Notes under the pieces: model-generated
Told to the model about the DNA's origin: nothing
Seen by the model: only the letters and a program-made list of their open reading frames with translations
The model's database searches: none
Position numbers and translations under genes: made by a program
Assembly: GCA_030066715.1 (NCBI GenBank)
Contig: JASJBC010000013.1
Coordinates: forward strand, 1 to 49,340
Direction of reading: 5' to 3'
DNA from: Acidimicrobiia bacterium
GTDB taxonomy: Bacteria; Actinomycetota; Acidimicrobiia; Spongiisociales; UBA5794
Length of the DNA: 49,340 nucleotides
Part shown: in pieces, positions 1-6,414 of the stretch
Position numbering within the stretch: the stretch's first letter is position 1
How the letters are laid out: the number at the start of each line of letters is the position of its first letter

Positions 1-30
1 GAAGTGGACCGCCTGGGTCCGGGCGTTTGA
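1..30 (+). CDS. Possible C-terminal end of an upstream gene (partial)
   Basis: An open frame enters from the left edge and stops at a TGA ending at base 30, giving only nine residues (EVDRLGPGV). Its direction agrees with all following genes, and the next possible ATG lies one base after the stop, as in the overlapping genes downstream. Nothing can be said about function. It may simply be chance. Confidence 0.25.
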   Translation, partial: EVDRLGPGV

Positions 31-31
31 T

Positions 32-136
32 ATGAGGAACGCTCCCTTATATCAAGAATTGACAGGCCGAGAACGTCTCCAGCGTTGTCTAATGACCCAC
101 AGACGAAAACTTAAGGGTCCGATTGGTCTGTCGTAA
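32..136 (+). CDS. Possible 34-residue basic peptide
   Basis: An ATG-started frame encodes a short Arg/Lys-rich peptide beginning MRNAPLYQEL and ending at TAA. No good ribosome binding site is visible. It fits the compact plus-strand layout but is short enough to be chance. Function unknown. Confidence 0.28.
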   Translation: MRNAPLYQELTGRERLQRCLMTHRRKLKGPIGLS

Positions 137-263
137 GTGGACTAGGGTGTATCTGCGGCTTGATCCTTGGCATATCGCTTCTAAATACGATCGCAGACGG
201 AAGCCGAAGGCTGTAACCTGTTCAGCCGAAGACCTCGTGGCTGACGTTCTTGACGGGGCATGA
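123..263 (+). CDS. Possible 46-residue small protein (TTG start)
   Basis: This frame is open from base 96 to a TGA at 261-263. A TTG at 123 follows an AAGGG stretch at a plausible distance; a GTG at 147 is the alternative start. The product is basic in its first half (WHIASKYDRRRKPK) and acidic at its end. Between this stop and the next gene there is only a leader carrying its ribosome site. Unrecognised; the start is a guess. Confidence 0.28.
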   Translation: MVCRKWTRVYLRLDPWHIASKYDRRRKPKAVTCSAEDLVADVLDGA

Positions 264-287
264 ATTTTTAACATCACGGGGTGATGT

Positions 288-542
288 ATGATTGAAAAGG
301 GTGTTGAGACAAAGATCATGATCGTCGTGCCCAACTACTGGGCTAAGGGCGACTCGATCGATGACGCTTGGAAGAACCTTCGAGGTATAGCTGGCCGCAA
401 CCTTCGGGACCTTAAGGCCGGCTCGCACATGATCTACGTGTGCTATGACAAAGGTGAACTCAAGTCCAGGCTCGACGAATTTGGTATGAATATCTCATAC
501 CCCGAAGGCTATCCGCCTACGGTGATTCACAAAAAGGAGTGA
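288..542 (+). CDS. Hypothetical early protein, 84 aa
   Basis: The first convincing gene of the window. The ATG follows a GGGGTGATGT leader and the frame runs to a TGA five bases before the next start. The product is a soluble mixed alpha/beta-looking protein with an Ile/Val-rich strand near residues 9-16 (TKIMIVVPNY). There is no signal peptide or membrane segment. I do not recognise the family. It appears co-transcribed with the secreted deacylase-like gene that follows. Confidence 0.7.
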   Translation: MIEKGVETKIMIVVPNYWAKGDSIDDAWKNLRGIAGRNLRDLKAGSHMIYVCYDKGELKSRLDEFGMNISYPEGYPPTVIHKKE

Positions 543-546
543 GTCA

Positions 547-1086
547 ATGAAACGCACAGCAATAGCCGCCGCAGTGCTTCTGGCGTGTGGCACCGCTAAT
601 GCTGAGGACACGTTCCAACTGGACCTTGGCACTACTTTTGCCAATTCCTTCCAGTCGTCCGACGGCACGGCGGCCCTGATTTCTTATGGCAGCAGCTTCC
701 GCATCGGTCTTGGCTACATTTCTAGCCAATCAGTGAAGATCGATGGCGGCAAGGACTGCTTCGACTACACGATAGACACTGGCTATGATGGCGAGTGGTG
801 CTATGAACGACCCGACCGTAAACTCGAGGTCGACTCATACGCCTTTCTACAAGGCACATTCACACACGAATTCAGAGAAGGAAGGACCTTCAGGCCTCTA
901 TTTACAATGGGCTTGACTCTGCAAGAGAAACAGGGCAACATACTTTCTTCCAACTACTCGTTCCTGACGGCCGTAGGCTTCAGGGTCGACCGATTCAGCC
1001 TCACGTGGACGCACCTCAGCAATGCTGGCTTAGAGGGCGCCAATTGGGGACAAGACTTCATAACCATGGGGTACCGATGGGACTAA
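547..1086 (+). CDS. PagL-like outer-membrane lipid A 3-O-deacylase (acyloxyacyl hydrolase family)
   Basis: A 179-aa secreted beta-barrel protein. Residues 1-19 form a Sec signal peptide (MKRTAIAAAVLLACGTANA) with an AXA-type cleavage site. The mature part alternates polar and aromatic strands and ends GYRWD, like a barrel with a C-terminal aromatic strand. The C-terminal motif T-H-L-S-N-A-G at 155-161 and N-W-G-Q-D at 166-170 matches the PagL signature. Known family fact: P. aeruginosa PagL uses His126, Ser128 and Glu140. Here H156, S158 and D170 have the same spacing (+2, +12), but Asp stands where Glu is expected. The mature length (about 160) fits PagL. The start is fixed by AAGGAG six bases upstream. 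Inferred role: trims the R3-hydroxyacyl chain of lipid A in the infected cell, perhaps altering surface charge or phage adsorption. Activity is uncertain because of the Asp. Confidence 0.72.
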   Translation: MKRTAIAAAVLLACGTANAEDTFQLDLGTTFANSFQSSDGTAALISYGSSFRIGLGYISSQSVKIDGGKDCFDYTIDTGYDGEWCYERPDRKLEVDSYAFLQGTFTHEFREGRTFRPLFTMGLTLQEKQGNILSSNYSFLTAVGFRVDRFSLTWTHLSNAGLEGANWGQDFITMGYRWD

Positions 1087-1232
1087 ACATTCCGAATTGT
1101 CCACACTGTGACATAAAGCTCGAGTATCAGCCATCAGAGCTGGACGTTGGCCTTGGTGAGTGCTACTTCTGCCCAGAGTGTGATTATGTAATTCCGGATT
1201 ATGAGTTTCCAGAGTACGACGACCGTCTATGA
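1077..1232 (+). CDS. Small zinc-ribbon protein, 51 aa
   Basis: The ATG at 1077 overlaps the last ten bases of the deacylase-like gene in another frame. The peptide has two CxxC knuckles (C8-PH-C11 and C32-PE-C35) separated by about 20 residues, the pattern of a four-cysteine zinc ribbon, then an acidic tail. Such small ribbons often bind nucleic acid or partner proteins. No specific family is recognised. A longer reading from an upstream ATG at 1005 would lie inside the deacylase gene and is less likely. Confidence 0.65.
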   Translation: MGLNIPNCPHCDIKLEYQPSELDVGLGECYFCPECDYVIPDYEFPEYDDRL

Positions 1233-1258
1233 TCCTACAAAGTCCCCTTGGGAACCAG

Positions 1259-1287
1259 TTTACATCTACTGCTAGCTGCAGTAGAAT
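1259..1287 (+). promoter_or_regulatory. Sigma70-type early promoter P1
   Basis: TTTACA at 1259-1264, a 17-bp spacer, and TAGAAT at 1282-1287, followed by ATACT. It belongs to the repeated promoter family also seen at 2039, 4036, 5260 and 8046. It sits directly before the small membrane-protein gene. Confidence 0.7.
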
Positions 1288-1316
1288 ATACTTATCGATT
1301 GAAAAGGAGGCACCGA

Positions 1317-1454
1317 ATTGAACGGATAATAACGTTTGTGCTAGTCTCCTTGGCGATCGGGCTAGCGGCCTATTTGGCTTATCAGATCGGCCTACTCATG
1401 GTGGCATTCATAATACTGTTTGCCATGTTACACGAAAGCAACAGAGGTGATTAA
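1317..1454 (+). CDS. Small membrane protein, 45 aa, probable ATT start
   Basis: The frame is open from about 1248, but promoter P1 lies inside its first part, so the true start must be later. A perfect AGGAGG at 1305-1310 sits six bases before an in-frame ATT at 1317. No ATG, GTG or TTG has comparable spacing (GTG at 1338 is the next choice). The product is almost entirely hydrophobic, with two likely membrane helices (IITFVLVSLAIGLAAYLAY and GLLMVAFIILFAML). Function unknown. The ATT start is inference. Confidence 0.55.
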   Translation: MERIITFVLVSLAIGLAAYLAYQIGLLMVAFIILFAMLHESNRGD

Positions 1455-1457
1455 ATC

Positions 1458-1952
1458 ATGTCAGAAGAGAATGGCAACAACACCGAAGCTACTCCGGCAC
1501 CGTCTGGTCCGGCAGCTGGCATCGCTCGCGGTCGCATGCATGCGGCTCTCGTTTACGCGATCAAGTTCCAGTCAGGTGAGGCGAAGGACGGCGAGGTAGC
1601 TCGCAAGTTCGCAACCACGCCCGGCAAGGTCAACGACATCCGGAAAGATCGCAACTTCAAGTACGTGACGGAAGAGCTGTCCTTCACGGCCGACGAAGTC
1701 CAGGAAGCAGTCGACCGCTTCACGGCATCGGTCAACGCCGAGAACAGCACCGTCGCTGAGGACGATCGCGAAGAGCTGATCGAGAACGCTACGGCGGCTC
1801 TCGGAGGTGTCCCCACGCACGAGGGTGATTCGCAGCTCGCGGGTGTCCGGAAGGCAGATCGCAAGCCTCGCGGCAAGACGGCTGAGGAAGCCGAAGAGTC
1901 CGACGAGGGTGCAGGCGACGAGTCCGACCTGGATGCGATGCTCGAAGGCTAA
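1458..1952 (+). CDS. Acidic phage protein with HTH-like segment, 164 aa
   Basis: The ATG follows an AGAGGTGATT leader. The N-terminal 20 residues are low-complexity. Residues about 45-75 (DGEVARKFATTPGKVNDIRK and the following Phe/Tyr) look like a short helix-turn-helix, loosely similar to the C-terminal segment of the two minus-strand proteins at 10039 and 11015 (VA..L..S.GQVYS.RG..TF). The C-terminal third is strongly acidic (many Glu/Asp), which can mimic DNA or carry RNA polymerase contacts. A hairpin terminator follows 55 bases downstream. Function unknown; a transcriptional or DNA-binding role is only a suggestion. Confidence 0.75.
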   Translation: MSEENGNNTEATPAPSGPAAGIARGRMHAALVYAIKFQSGEAKDGEVARKFATTPGKVNDIRKDRNFKYVTEELSFTADEVQEAVDRFTASVNAENSTVAEDDREELIENATAALGGVPTHEGDSQLAGVRKADRKPRGKTAEEAEESDEGAGDESDLDAMLEG

Positions 1953-2006
1953 CCAAGCCCTGTCCCCTGGCACACGGGCTATAGTGTGCCTGCTTCACCC
2001 AAGCAT

Positions 2007-2030
2007 GTGGGGGCTTCGGCCCCCACTTTG
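2007..2030 (+). terminator. Rho-independent terminator
   Basis: GTGGGGGC, TTCG loop, GCCCCCAC makes an 8-bp perfect stem with a stable tetraloop, followed by a short TTTG. It closes the first operon, and the next promoter starts 9 bases later. Confidence 0.8.
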
Positions 2031-2038
2031 GGATTCTG

Positions 2039-2067
2039 TGTACATTGATGGTTGTTCGTGGTAGAAT
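2039..2067 (+). promoter_or_regulatory. Sigma70-type early promoter P2
   Basis: TGTACA at 2039-2044, 17-bp spacer, extended -10 TGGTAGAAT ending at 2067, then ATACT. The ATG of the next gene is at 2073, so the predicted transcript would begin at or next to the start codon. Confidence 0.75.
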
Positions 2068-2072
2068 ATACT

Positions 2073-2339
2073 ATGATGAGAAAACTCTACTTGGTTTTAA
2101 TCATCGTGACGGCCATGATAGTTGGCTGGGGTCTTAACGATGTATACCACGAGTATAGCCAAGACATGTACACGTGTCAATTCGAGAGGATGACTAGCAC
2201 CTTCGAGGCAACACATCGAGAGGTGTACAATGACTCTTCTCATATCACCGTGCATATCGGTGAACGGACCTTCATGTTCAAGCGCTCTAATCTCGTGGCA
2301 TGCTTTCAACTGCTGCCAGAGGACTATGAGCAATCGTAA
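2073..2339 (+). CDS. Membrane-anchored hypothetical protein, 88 aa, possibly leaderless
   Basis: The double ATG at 2073-2078 lies only 6 bases after the -10 box of P2, so the mRNA may have essentially no leader; no Shine-Dalgarno sequence is present. Residues about 3-21 form one membrane helix (KLYLVLIIVTAMIVGWGL), and the rest is a soluble domain with two Cys (positions about 33 and 79). This looks like a single-pass inner-membrane protein or an uncleaved signal anchor. Unrecognised family. Confidence 0.65.
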   Translation: MMRKLYLVLIIVTAMIVGWGLNDVYHEYSQDMYTCQFERMTSTFEATHREVYNDSSHITVHIGERTFMFKRSNLVACFQLLPEDYEQS

Positions 2340-2490
2340 TGAAGATGTTAGCAAGATTTTGGAGTCACGTGAAATCGCTGAGCGTCAGCGTAAGGAGATC
2401 AAGGCAGCTCAAGCTAAGCGTGATAAGAAGCCACGGTATCTCGAAACTGGATTCGTACGGAACTCGTTATGGCCAAGCAACCGCCGATAA
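2326..2490 (+). CDS. Basic coiled-coil-like small protein, 54 aa
   Basis: The ATG at 2326 follows AGAGGA and overlaps the end of the preceding gene by 14 bases. The product starts MSNRNEDVSKILESREIAER and is a charged, mostly helical peptide (RQRKEIKAAQAKRDKK). Unrecognised. Confidence 0.6.
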   Translation: MSNRNEDVSKILESREIAERQRKEIKAAQAKRDKKPRYLETGFVRNSLWPSNRR

Positions 2491-2675
2491 TTTCAGCGAA
2501 ACCACCCGAAGACTCAGACTCCCGCTCCCGCCCAAATGCTGAGGAGATGAGCCCGATGGAGTGTCCGGCATGTAAGGACATTGACCTCGAGTTCAAGTAC
2601 TATTACTGGGATAATGAAGGTAAGGAGTGTGAACAATGGGTTTGTGCTTCTTGCGGATTGGAGTGTAACTTTTGA
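2469..2675 (+). CDS. Zinc-ribbon protein, 68 aa
   Basis: Two CxxC pairs (C32-PA-C35 and C59-AS-C62, plus C54 and C66) define a zinc ribbon. The first ATG (2469) has no clear ribosome site. An internal ATG at 2547 is preceded by GAGGAG and may be the real start, giving a 42-residue ribbon. It overlaps the preceding gene's end. Second small zinc ribbon of the early region. Confidence 0.6.
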   Translation: MAKQPPIISAKPPEDSDSRSRPNAEEMSPMECPACKDIDLEFKYYYWDNEGKECEQWVCASCGLECNF

Positions 2676-2968
2676 GAGAGTTTCCACCGAAAAACCCAGA
2701 CAAGATGAGTGAGCGAGAGCTAAGGCTCGAAGTTAAGGACCTTCGGCGTGCCAAGAAACGACTCATACGGGAACATCGTAAATCGGTCAAACGTGAGGGC
2801 CAGCTAATCGAGCTCCTCAAGAAGTACATTCGTCATATAGGCGACCACGAAGGTATCGACTATACGGACGATGCTTTACGAACCAAGTACAGCGGTGACG
2901 AGATATTCTCGGACCATCAATGGCGTAAGCTACGGGCTCTTGCTAAGGAAGCACACGATGAGCGATAA
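2672..2968 (+). CDS. Basic coiled-coil protein, 98 aa
   Basis: The likely start is a TTG overlapping the previous stop, with GGAG nine bases before. The alternative is the ATG at 2705, giving 87 aa without a ribosome site. Residues about 12-50 are a long, highly charged helix (ERELRLEVKDLRRAKKRLIR), probably a coiled coil. Function unknown. Confidence 0.6.
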   Translation: MREFPPKNPDKMSERELRLEVKDLRRAKKRLIREHRKSVKREGQLIELLKKYIRHIGDHEGIDYTDDALRTKYSGDEIFSDHQWRKLRALAKEAHDER

Positions 2969-3200
2969 AAGAAAAATAATAACGATCCCAGGACAGAAAA
3001 CTTCGGCCCCAGCCTTCTGCGGCATGCTCATGGAGAATGCTGACGAGATCGAGAACATCGCCACTGTGGTCAAGTATAAGAATGGTGAAGTCAACGTTTT
3101 TAGCACGTATATGCCTCTCAAGGAAGCTACGCTGCTACATTGGGTCTTTAACCAAGAATTTCCTAAAATCGTTGACCCAGACGGAGAGTATTGGGACTAA
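2958..3200 (+). CDS. Hypothetical protein, 80 aa
   Basis: The ATG at 2958 follows AAGGA and overlaps the previous gene by 11 bases. The compact soluble protein begins MSDKRKIITIPGQK and is not recognised. Its stop overlaps the start of the glycosylase-like gene (TAATG), suggesting translational coupling. Confidence 0.65.
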   Translation: MSDKRKIITIPGQKTSAPAFCGMLMENADEIENIATVVKYKNGEVNVFSTYMPLKEATLLHWVFNQEFPKIVDPDGEYWD

Positions 3201-3688
3201 TGGCCAAAGTCATGATTGTCGGGATAGATGATCCCTACGGTAAGACGCCGTTACAGCCAGATATACATAACTCGTCTGGACAAAAGCTCTGGCTCATGTC
3301 AGGGCTCACTAAGGTGAGATACGTACAGAGTTTCGACAGACGAAATCTCTTCGAGATGACTGACCCGCGTGACGCCGTGACGGCCCGCGGTAAGGCTCGA
3401 CGTATACTCGCTGGCATCGATACTCGATACATCAACACCTATATCATATGTCTTGGCCGAGAGGTGGCTAACGCCTTCGGGCTACCAAGTACTGCGAGAC
3501 CGCTCCAGTTCAGTAAAGTTCAGAAGAACACGAGAGCGGCTTACATGCCTCATACTTCGGGGCTCAATCGCTGGTATAATAAGCGCGAGAACGTCGCCAA
3601 GGCCATAGAATTTATGCGGCAGCTAGCTGCTGTCGCGTCCGGAGAGATAGAGGACCTGCCAGATAACACGACTGTGATATCGTTGTAG
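3200..3688 (+). CDS. Uracil-DNA-glycosylase-superfamily-like protein, 162 aa
   Basis: The start ATG overlaps the upstream stop. Features resembling the UDG fold are an N-terminal strand ending in a turn (MIVGIDDPYG, residues 4-13, where family members have a GE-P-G loop), a central strand plus helix (YIICLGREVANAFG, about 76-89), and near the end M-P-H-T-S-G-L-N-R (about 116-124), where UDGs carry the HPS leucine-loop motif. The canonical catalytic water-activating residue is not obvious. It could be a base-excision enzyme for modified DNA, or a fold relative with another role. Confidence in the fold is moderate and in the activity low. Confidence 0.5.
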   Translation: MAKVMIVGIDDPYGKTPLQPDIHNSSGQKLWLMSGLTKVRYVQSFDRRNLFEMTDPRDAVTARGKARRILAGIDTRYINTYIICLGREVANAFGLPSTARPLQFSKVQKNTRAAYMPHTSGLNRWYNKRENVAKAIEFMRQLAAVASGEIEDLPDNTTVISL

Positions 3689-3701
3689 TCAGCTAAACTC
3701 C

Positions 3702-3730
3702 GTTAATAACGTTCAGTAGTAGTATATACT
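3702..3730 (+). promoter_or_regulatory. Possible promoter with TATACT -10
   Basis: TATACT at 3725-3730 with a weak -35 (GTTAAT) 17 bp upstream. The following leader, GGAGAATAGTAGAGATG, closely matches the leader before the tail chaperone at 33120, which also has an AGTATATA...TATACT element. The shared leader suggests a second promoter class. Confidence 0.45.
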
Positions 3731-3747
3731 GATGGAGAATAGTAGAG

Positions 3748-4023
3748 ATGCGCTGTCCCGTATGGAGGGATGTGATTATGGGCGAGACGAAAACAATCAA
3801 GCTGGAGCGGCGTAAGCCCATCGCCGTAGTCTGCCATAGTCGTCGATTCTTCGATGATTGGCTTAACTACGGAAGCGTCAACGGCATAGACAAGGGCAAG
3901 TTCGTATTCGTGAACCGACCAGAGCATTGCTATGGCCATGAATTCTACCACATTATCACTATTGGTGAGTATTTCAGAGGCTACCATGATGTTCTTGAGG
4001 TGCTTCGTACACGATTGCGTTGA
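3748..4023 (+). CDS. Hypothetical early protein, 91 aa
   Basis: The ATG at 3748 follows GGAGAATAGTAGAG. A second in-frame ATG at 3778 follows GGAGGG and could start an 81-residue form (MGETKTIKLERR). Soluble, rich in His/Tyr/Phe near the C-terminus (GHEFYHIITIGEYFRGYHD). No recognised family. Confidence 0.65.
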   Translation: MRCPVWRDVIMGETKTIKLERRKPIAVVCHSRRFFDDWLNYGSVNGIDKGKFVFVNRPEHCYGHEFYHIITIGEYFRGYHDVLEVLRTRLR

Positions 4024-4035
4024 ATAAGGAATCAG

Positions 4036-4064
4036 TATACATTCAGGCTTACTCGTGGTAGAAT
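4036..4064 (+). promoter_or_regulatory. Sigma70-type early promoter P3
   Basis: TATACA at 4036-4041, 17-bp spacer containing TTCAGGCTTACTCGTGG, and TAGAAT at 4059-4064, an extended -10. It is very similar to the copy at 5260. Confidence 0.75.
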
Positions 4065-4098
4065 ATAACAGTGGACAAATTTACTGTTGGAGTCTGCC

Positions 4099-4230
4099 AT
4101 GGAACACAAAGATATTATCGAGGTACTCTGGGCAATATGGTTTGGAGTACTAATGCTTTACCCTCTCTTTCGGATAAAGCCGGAAGCGAGGTTCTACGGA
4201 GAGAAGGTAGAAGATGACGAAGAGCTTTGA
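4099..4230 (+). CDS. Small single-pass membrane protein, 43 aa
   Basis: ATG at 4099 after TTGGAG, about 35 bases downstream of the P3 -10 box. The product starts MEHKDIIEVLWAIWFGVLML; residues about 7-24 form a membrane helix, followed by a charged acidic tail. It overlaps the next gene by 17 bases. Function unknown; small early membrane peptides are common in phages. Confidence 0.6.
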   Translation: MEHKDIIEVLWAIWFGVLMLYPLFRIKPEARFYGEKVEDDEEL

Positions 4231-4483
4231 CATCTTCGATATCAAGTCCACATCTGATGAGGCTAAGGTTCAACTCAAGGTTGGTGAACTTGAAGGATCG
4301 GTCGTCGAGTTTCAGGCGATCGTTGGGCGGCTCTATGCTAAGGCAGCCAGGTACAAGCGGAAGACGAACAAGTTTCCTGCTTGGAAGAAGGCCGCCGAGG
4401 TACGAGCCAAGGTTAATCAAGCTTACGAGGAACAGGTTCTTGGAAAAGATACGAGTAGTGGTGTCGAAGGCGGAGACAGCTGA
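4214..4483 (+). CDS. Hypothetical early protein, 89 aa
   Basis: The start is preceded by GAGAAGG and overlaps the previous gene. Predicted mostly helical and basic in the middle (AARYKRKTNKFPAWKKAAEV), suggestive of nucleic-acid contact but not diagnostic. Unrecognised. Confidence 0.65.
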   Translation: MTKSFDIFDIKSTSDEAKVQLKVGELEGSVVEFQAIVGRLYAKAARYKRKTNKFPAWKKAAEVRAKVNQAYEEQVLGKDTSSGVEGGDS

Positions 4484-4598
4484 GGTCACTGAGATCATCG
4501 AGGTGAACGTCAGCGACTCAATCTCTGCTGGGCATCGAATCGCTGAGTTCGTCCAGGACCTTCATGAGATGGAGGAATCATGTCCGCCGGAAGATTAG
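4458..4598 (+). CDS. Small acidic protein, about 46 aa, GTG start
   Basis: Tandem GTG codons at 4458 and 4461 follow a GGAAAAGATACGA leader, and the frame continues to a TAG at 4598. It overlaps both neighbours, by 26 and 19 bases. The acidic peptide contains TEIIEVNVSDSISAGHRIAE. Support is only the compact context and codon use. Confidence 0.45.
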   Translation: MVSKAETAEVTEIIEVNVSDSISAGHRIAEFVQDLHEMEESCPPED

Positions 4599-4813
4599 TA
4601 CGAAAAGACACAGACGAGGATGTCAAGATTGGTGATGTCCTCACGAGCAGTCAAGGTGAGAGATACATTCTTCGTGGATGGCGTGCTCCTCACAAGATCA
4701 GCTCTACTGGTCGTGTGTTCGTAGCTCGAGAAGAGAGTCCAGATGACGAGGAACAATACTTCCCGACAGTCTTCGAACTCGAGATCATCGGCGCCGAGTT
4801 CAGTCGTCGATAG
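4580..4813 (+). CDS. Hypothetical early protein, 77 aa
   Basis: The ATG follows a strong GGAGGAATC ribosome site and overlaps the preceding frame. The sequence (DVKIGDVLTSSQGERYILRG) reads as a small beta-barrel domain, with a typical phage domain pattern of D-x-x-V-x-x-GDxxTxxxGxxYxxxG. Function unknown. Confidence 0.68.
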   Translation: MSAGRLVRKDTDEDVKIGDVLTSSQGERYILRGWRAPHKISSTGRVFVAREESPDDEEQYFPTVFELEIIGAEFSRR

Positions 4814-4814
4814 T

Positions 4815-4836
4815 GGACCTTTGAGCACTGGACCTT
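4815..4836 (+). repeat. Tandem pair of GGACCTT heptamers in an intergenic gap
   Basis: GGACCTTTG occurs at 4815 and again at 4830, filling a 36-base gap between genes. A similar pair occurs after the stop at 7788 (7790 and 7815). These are the clearest non-coding members of the genome-wide motif described in the findings. Confidence 0.7.
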
Positions 4837-4849
4837 TGGAGGTTTTGAC

Positions 4850-5032
4850 ATGCTGATAAGGCAACCGCCAATGAAGACCGTGACTACGCGCCATGTGTGC
4901 GAGTTCCATAAGAAGTATCCCGGCCAGAATTATGCGGGCTGTACCTGCTCTGGCTCTTACGGCGCGGTAGTCAAGCCAATGAAGGATTGGACTGATGCTG
5001 AGAAGCGGCATTACTTTGGAATCATTGATTGA
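4850..5032 (+). CDS. Hypothetical protein, 60 aa, Cys/His-containing
   Basis: ATG at 4850 after GGAGG. An internal ATG at 4871 would give MKTVTTRHVCEFHKK. It contains H-V-C-E-F-H at about 15-20 and G-C-T-C at about 30-33, a possible small metal site. No known family. Confidence 0.6.
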   Translation: MLIRQPPMKTVTTRHVCEFHKKYPGQNYAGCTCSGSYGAVVKPMKDWTDAEKRHYFGIID

Positions 5033-5041
5033 GGCACGAGA

Positions 5042-5251
5042 ATGACAGAGGCCGAATACGAGAAACTCGTCGAGCTTGGTGACAAGTTCCTGAAGGACCT
5101 GGCTACAGCGGCTGGGGAAGTAATTGGTAAGTTTCCTCCAGGCCAAATTCGTCACGAGGTCAAAGTATGGCTTCAAGACAATACGTCGCTCTATAGTCCA
5201 TACACAGCGGACATGATAGACAAATACGTCCGTAACGGGAGTATCGATTGA
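5042..5251 (+). CDS. Hypothetical early protein, 69 aa
   Basis: Starts MTEAEYEKLVELGDKFLKDL, a helical N-terminus, 7 bases after the previous stop. No recognised motif. It is the last gene before promoter P4. Confidence 0.62.
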   Translation: MTEAEYEKLVELGDKFLKDLATAAGEVIGKFPPGQIRHEVKVWLQDNTSLYSPYTADMIDKYVRNGSID

Positions 5252-5259
5252 GGAACCGG

Positions 5260-5288
5260 TGTACATTCCGGCTATCCCGAGGTAGAAT
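5260..5288 (+). promoter_or_regulatory. Sigma70-type early promoter P4
   Basis: TGTACA at 5260-5265, 17-bp spacer TTCCGGCTATCCCGAGG, and TAGAAT at 5283-5288 followed by ATAATG. It is the clearest member of the family. Confidence 0.8.
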
Positions 5289-5336
5289 ATAATGGTGTAC
5301 AACAGTTCACGCAAAACATTACCAGAGGACTTTGCC

Positions 5337-5507
5337 ATGAGATACGCAGTAATGTACCGCGGACGAATCCAGCTCCGCACCAACGACATCAAAGCGGCCC
5401 GAGCCAAGATGGATGAGATCGGGGATACCGCATACATCCAATACGCCAGCCGAGGCATCGCTGAATACGAGCGCACGCACGGACGGCACGTCGGCGAAGA
5501 GGAATGA
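5337..5507 (+). CDS. Hypothetical early protein, 56 aa
   Basis: The chosen ATG at 5337 follows AGAGGACTTTGCC and lies about 50 bases after P4. An in-frame ATG at 5292 sits on the predicted transcription start and is unlikely to be used. The product begins MRYAVMYRGRIQLRTNDIKA. Its stop overlaps the next start (ATGA). Confidence 0.6.
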   Translation: MRYAVMYRGRIQLRTNDIKAARAKMDEIGDTAYIQYASRGIAEYERTHGRHVGEEE

Positions 5508-5755
5508 ACGCCAACGAGACATGGGGTCACATCGAAGACCTCGGCAAGCAACGTGCTGCCAAAAGTTCCGAGATCTGGGAAGAGTCGGGTGAGACGCCCG
5601 CAGATGGATTCGAGACAGATGATGGGCATGCCTACATCTGGAATCCCTGGCTCTCAGACTGTGGACGATTCGAGGTGGACCCGTACAAGAAGTACGGACG
5701 TCCGTTTGTAATGTGGCTTGTACGCCCGTTCTATCCGCCAGAGGACCTGCCATGA
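5504..5755 (+). CDS. Hypothetical early protein, 83 aa
   Basis: Coupled to both neighbours by ATGA overlaps. Trp-rich and acidic (HAYIWNPWLSDCGRFEVDPY). It is not recognised, but it looks like a real small soluble phage protein. Confidence 0.65.
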   Translation: MNANETWGHIEDLGKQRAAKSSEIWEESGETPADGFETDDGHAYIWNPWLSDCGRFEVDPYKKYGRPFVMWLVRPFYPPEDLP

Positions 5756-6414
5756 AAGACACTAAAGTCACAAAGGAGGAGATGGCTGACTTCGTTGTCA
5801 CAATGATTAATCGTGACCTCGATCATGGTCATCTCTCCTTCGCGGACAAACTCGACTATCTCACTACTATTGGCGTCTTTGTCAATACACAGGTGGATAG
5901 GCTCAAGTCCGCAAAGGATACGGCCGACGCTATGATCTCAGCCGGTGTAATCGGCGAGGATCGGCCGGAGGTCGAGGAGTCAGACATTGACCTCGACATA
6001 CCTGGCCTGCTGCGGAAAGCTTTTCCTGGGGCAGCTGTTATCGACATGACCCAGCGAGATGACATCGACACATTCAGGCAAGACCTGAGTATGCTTGACT
6101 CGTTGTTCGAGGCGATTCGGCCCCCCGATGTTAAGACCATGAATCCGATTCAGTTCATCGACTCGGGCACGTGCTTGAAGAACGCGGATGCTCATGCTTG
6201 GCTCTACGAGCACAAGATTCCGCACAGCTACGACCACATTCACGTCTTTGACGATGACATGTGTTTGGTCCTCCCTGACGACGACTTCCCTCACGGGAAC
6301 AGTGACGTCTATTGGATCGAGCCGGATGGTGTCCGATCCGAGGGAGATGTTCTAAAGGTGTTGAAGGAGATGTTTCACGCCTACACTGAGCGCCACAAGG
6401 AAGGTGAGGTATGA
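5752..6414 (+). CDS. Hypothetical early protein, 220 aa
   Basis: The ATG at 5752 overlaps the preceding stop. The N-terminal about 75 residues are helical (TKEEMADFVVTMINRDLDHG). The middle and C-terminus are strongly acidic, with an Asp-rich stretch around residues 170-190 (HVFDDDMCLVLPDDDFPH). The net acidic, DNA-mimic-like character is an observation, not a functional call. Longest early gene besides the deacylase; unrecognised. Confidence 0.7.
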   Translation: MKDTKVTKEEMADFVVTMINRDLDHGHLSFADKLDYLTTIGVFVNTQVDRLKSAKDTADAMISAGVIGEDRPEVEESDIDLDIPGLLRKAFPGAAVIDMTQRDDIDTFRQDLSMLDSLFEAIRPPDVKTMNPIQFIDSGTCLKNADAHAWLYEHKIPHSYDHIHVFDDDMCLVLPDDDFPHGNSDVYWIEPDGVRSEGDVLKVLKEMFHAYTERHKEGEV

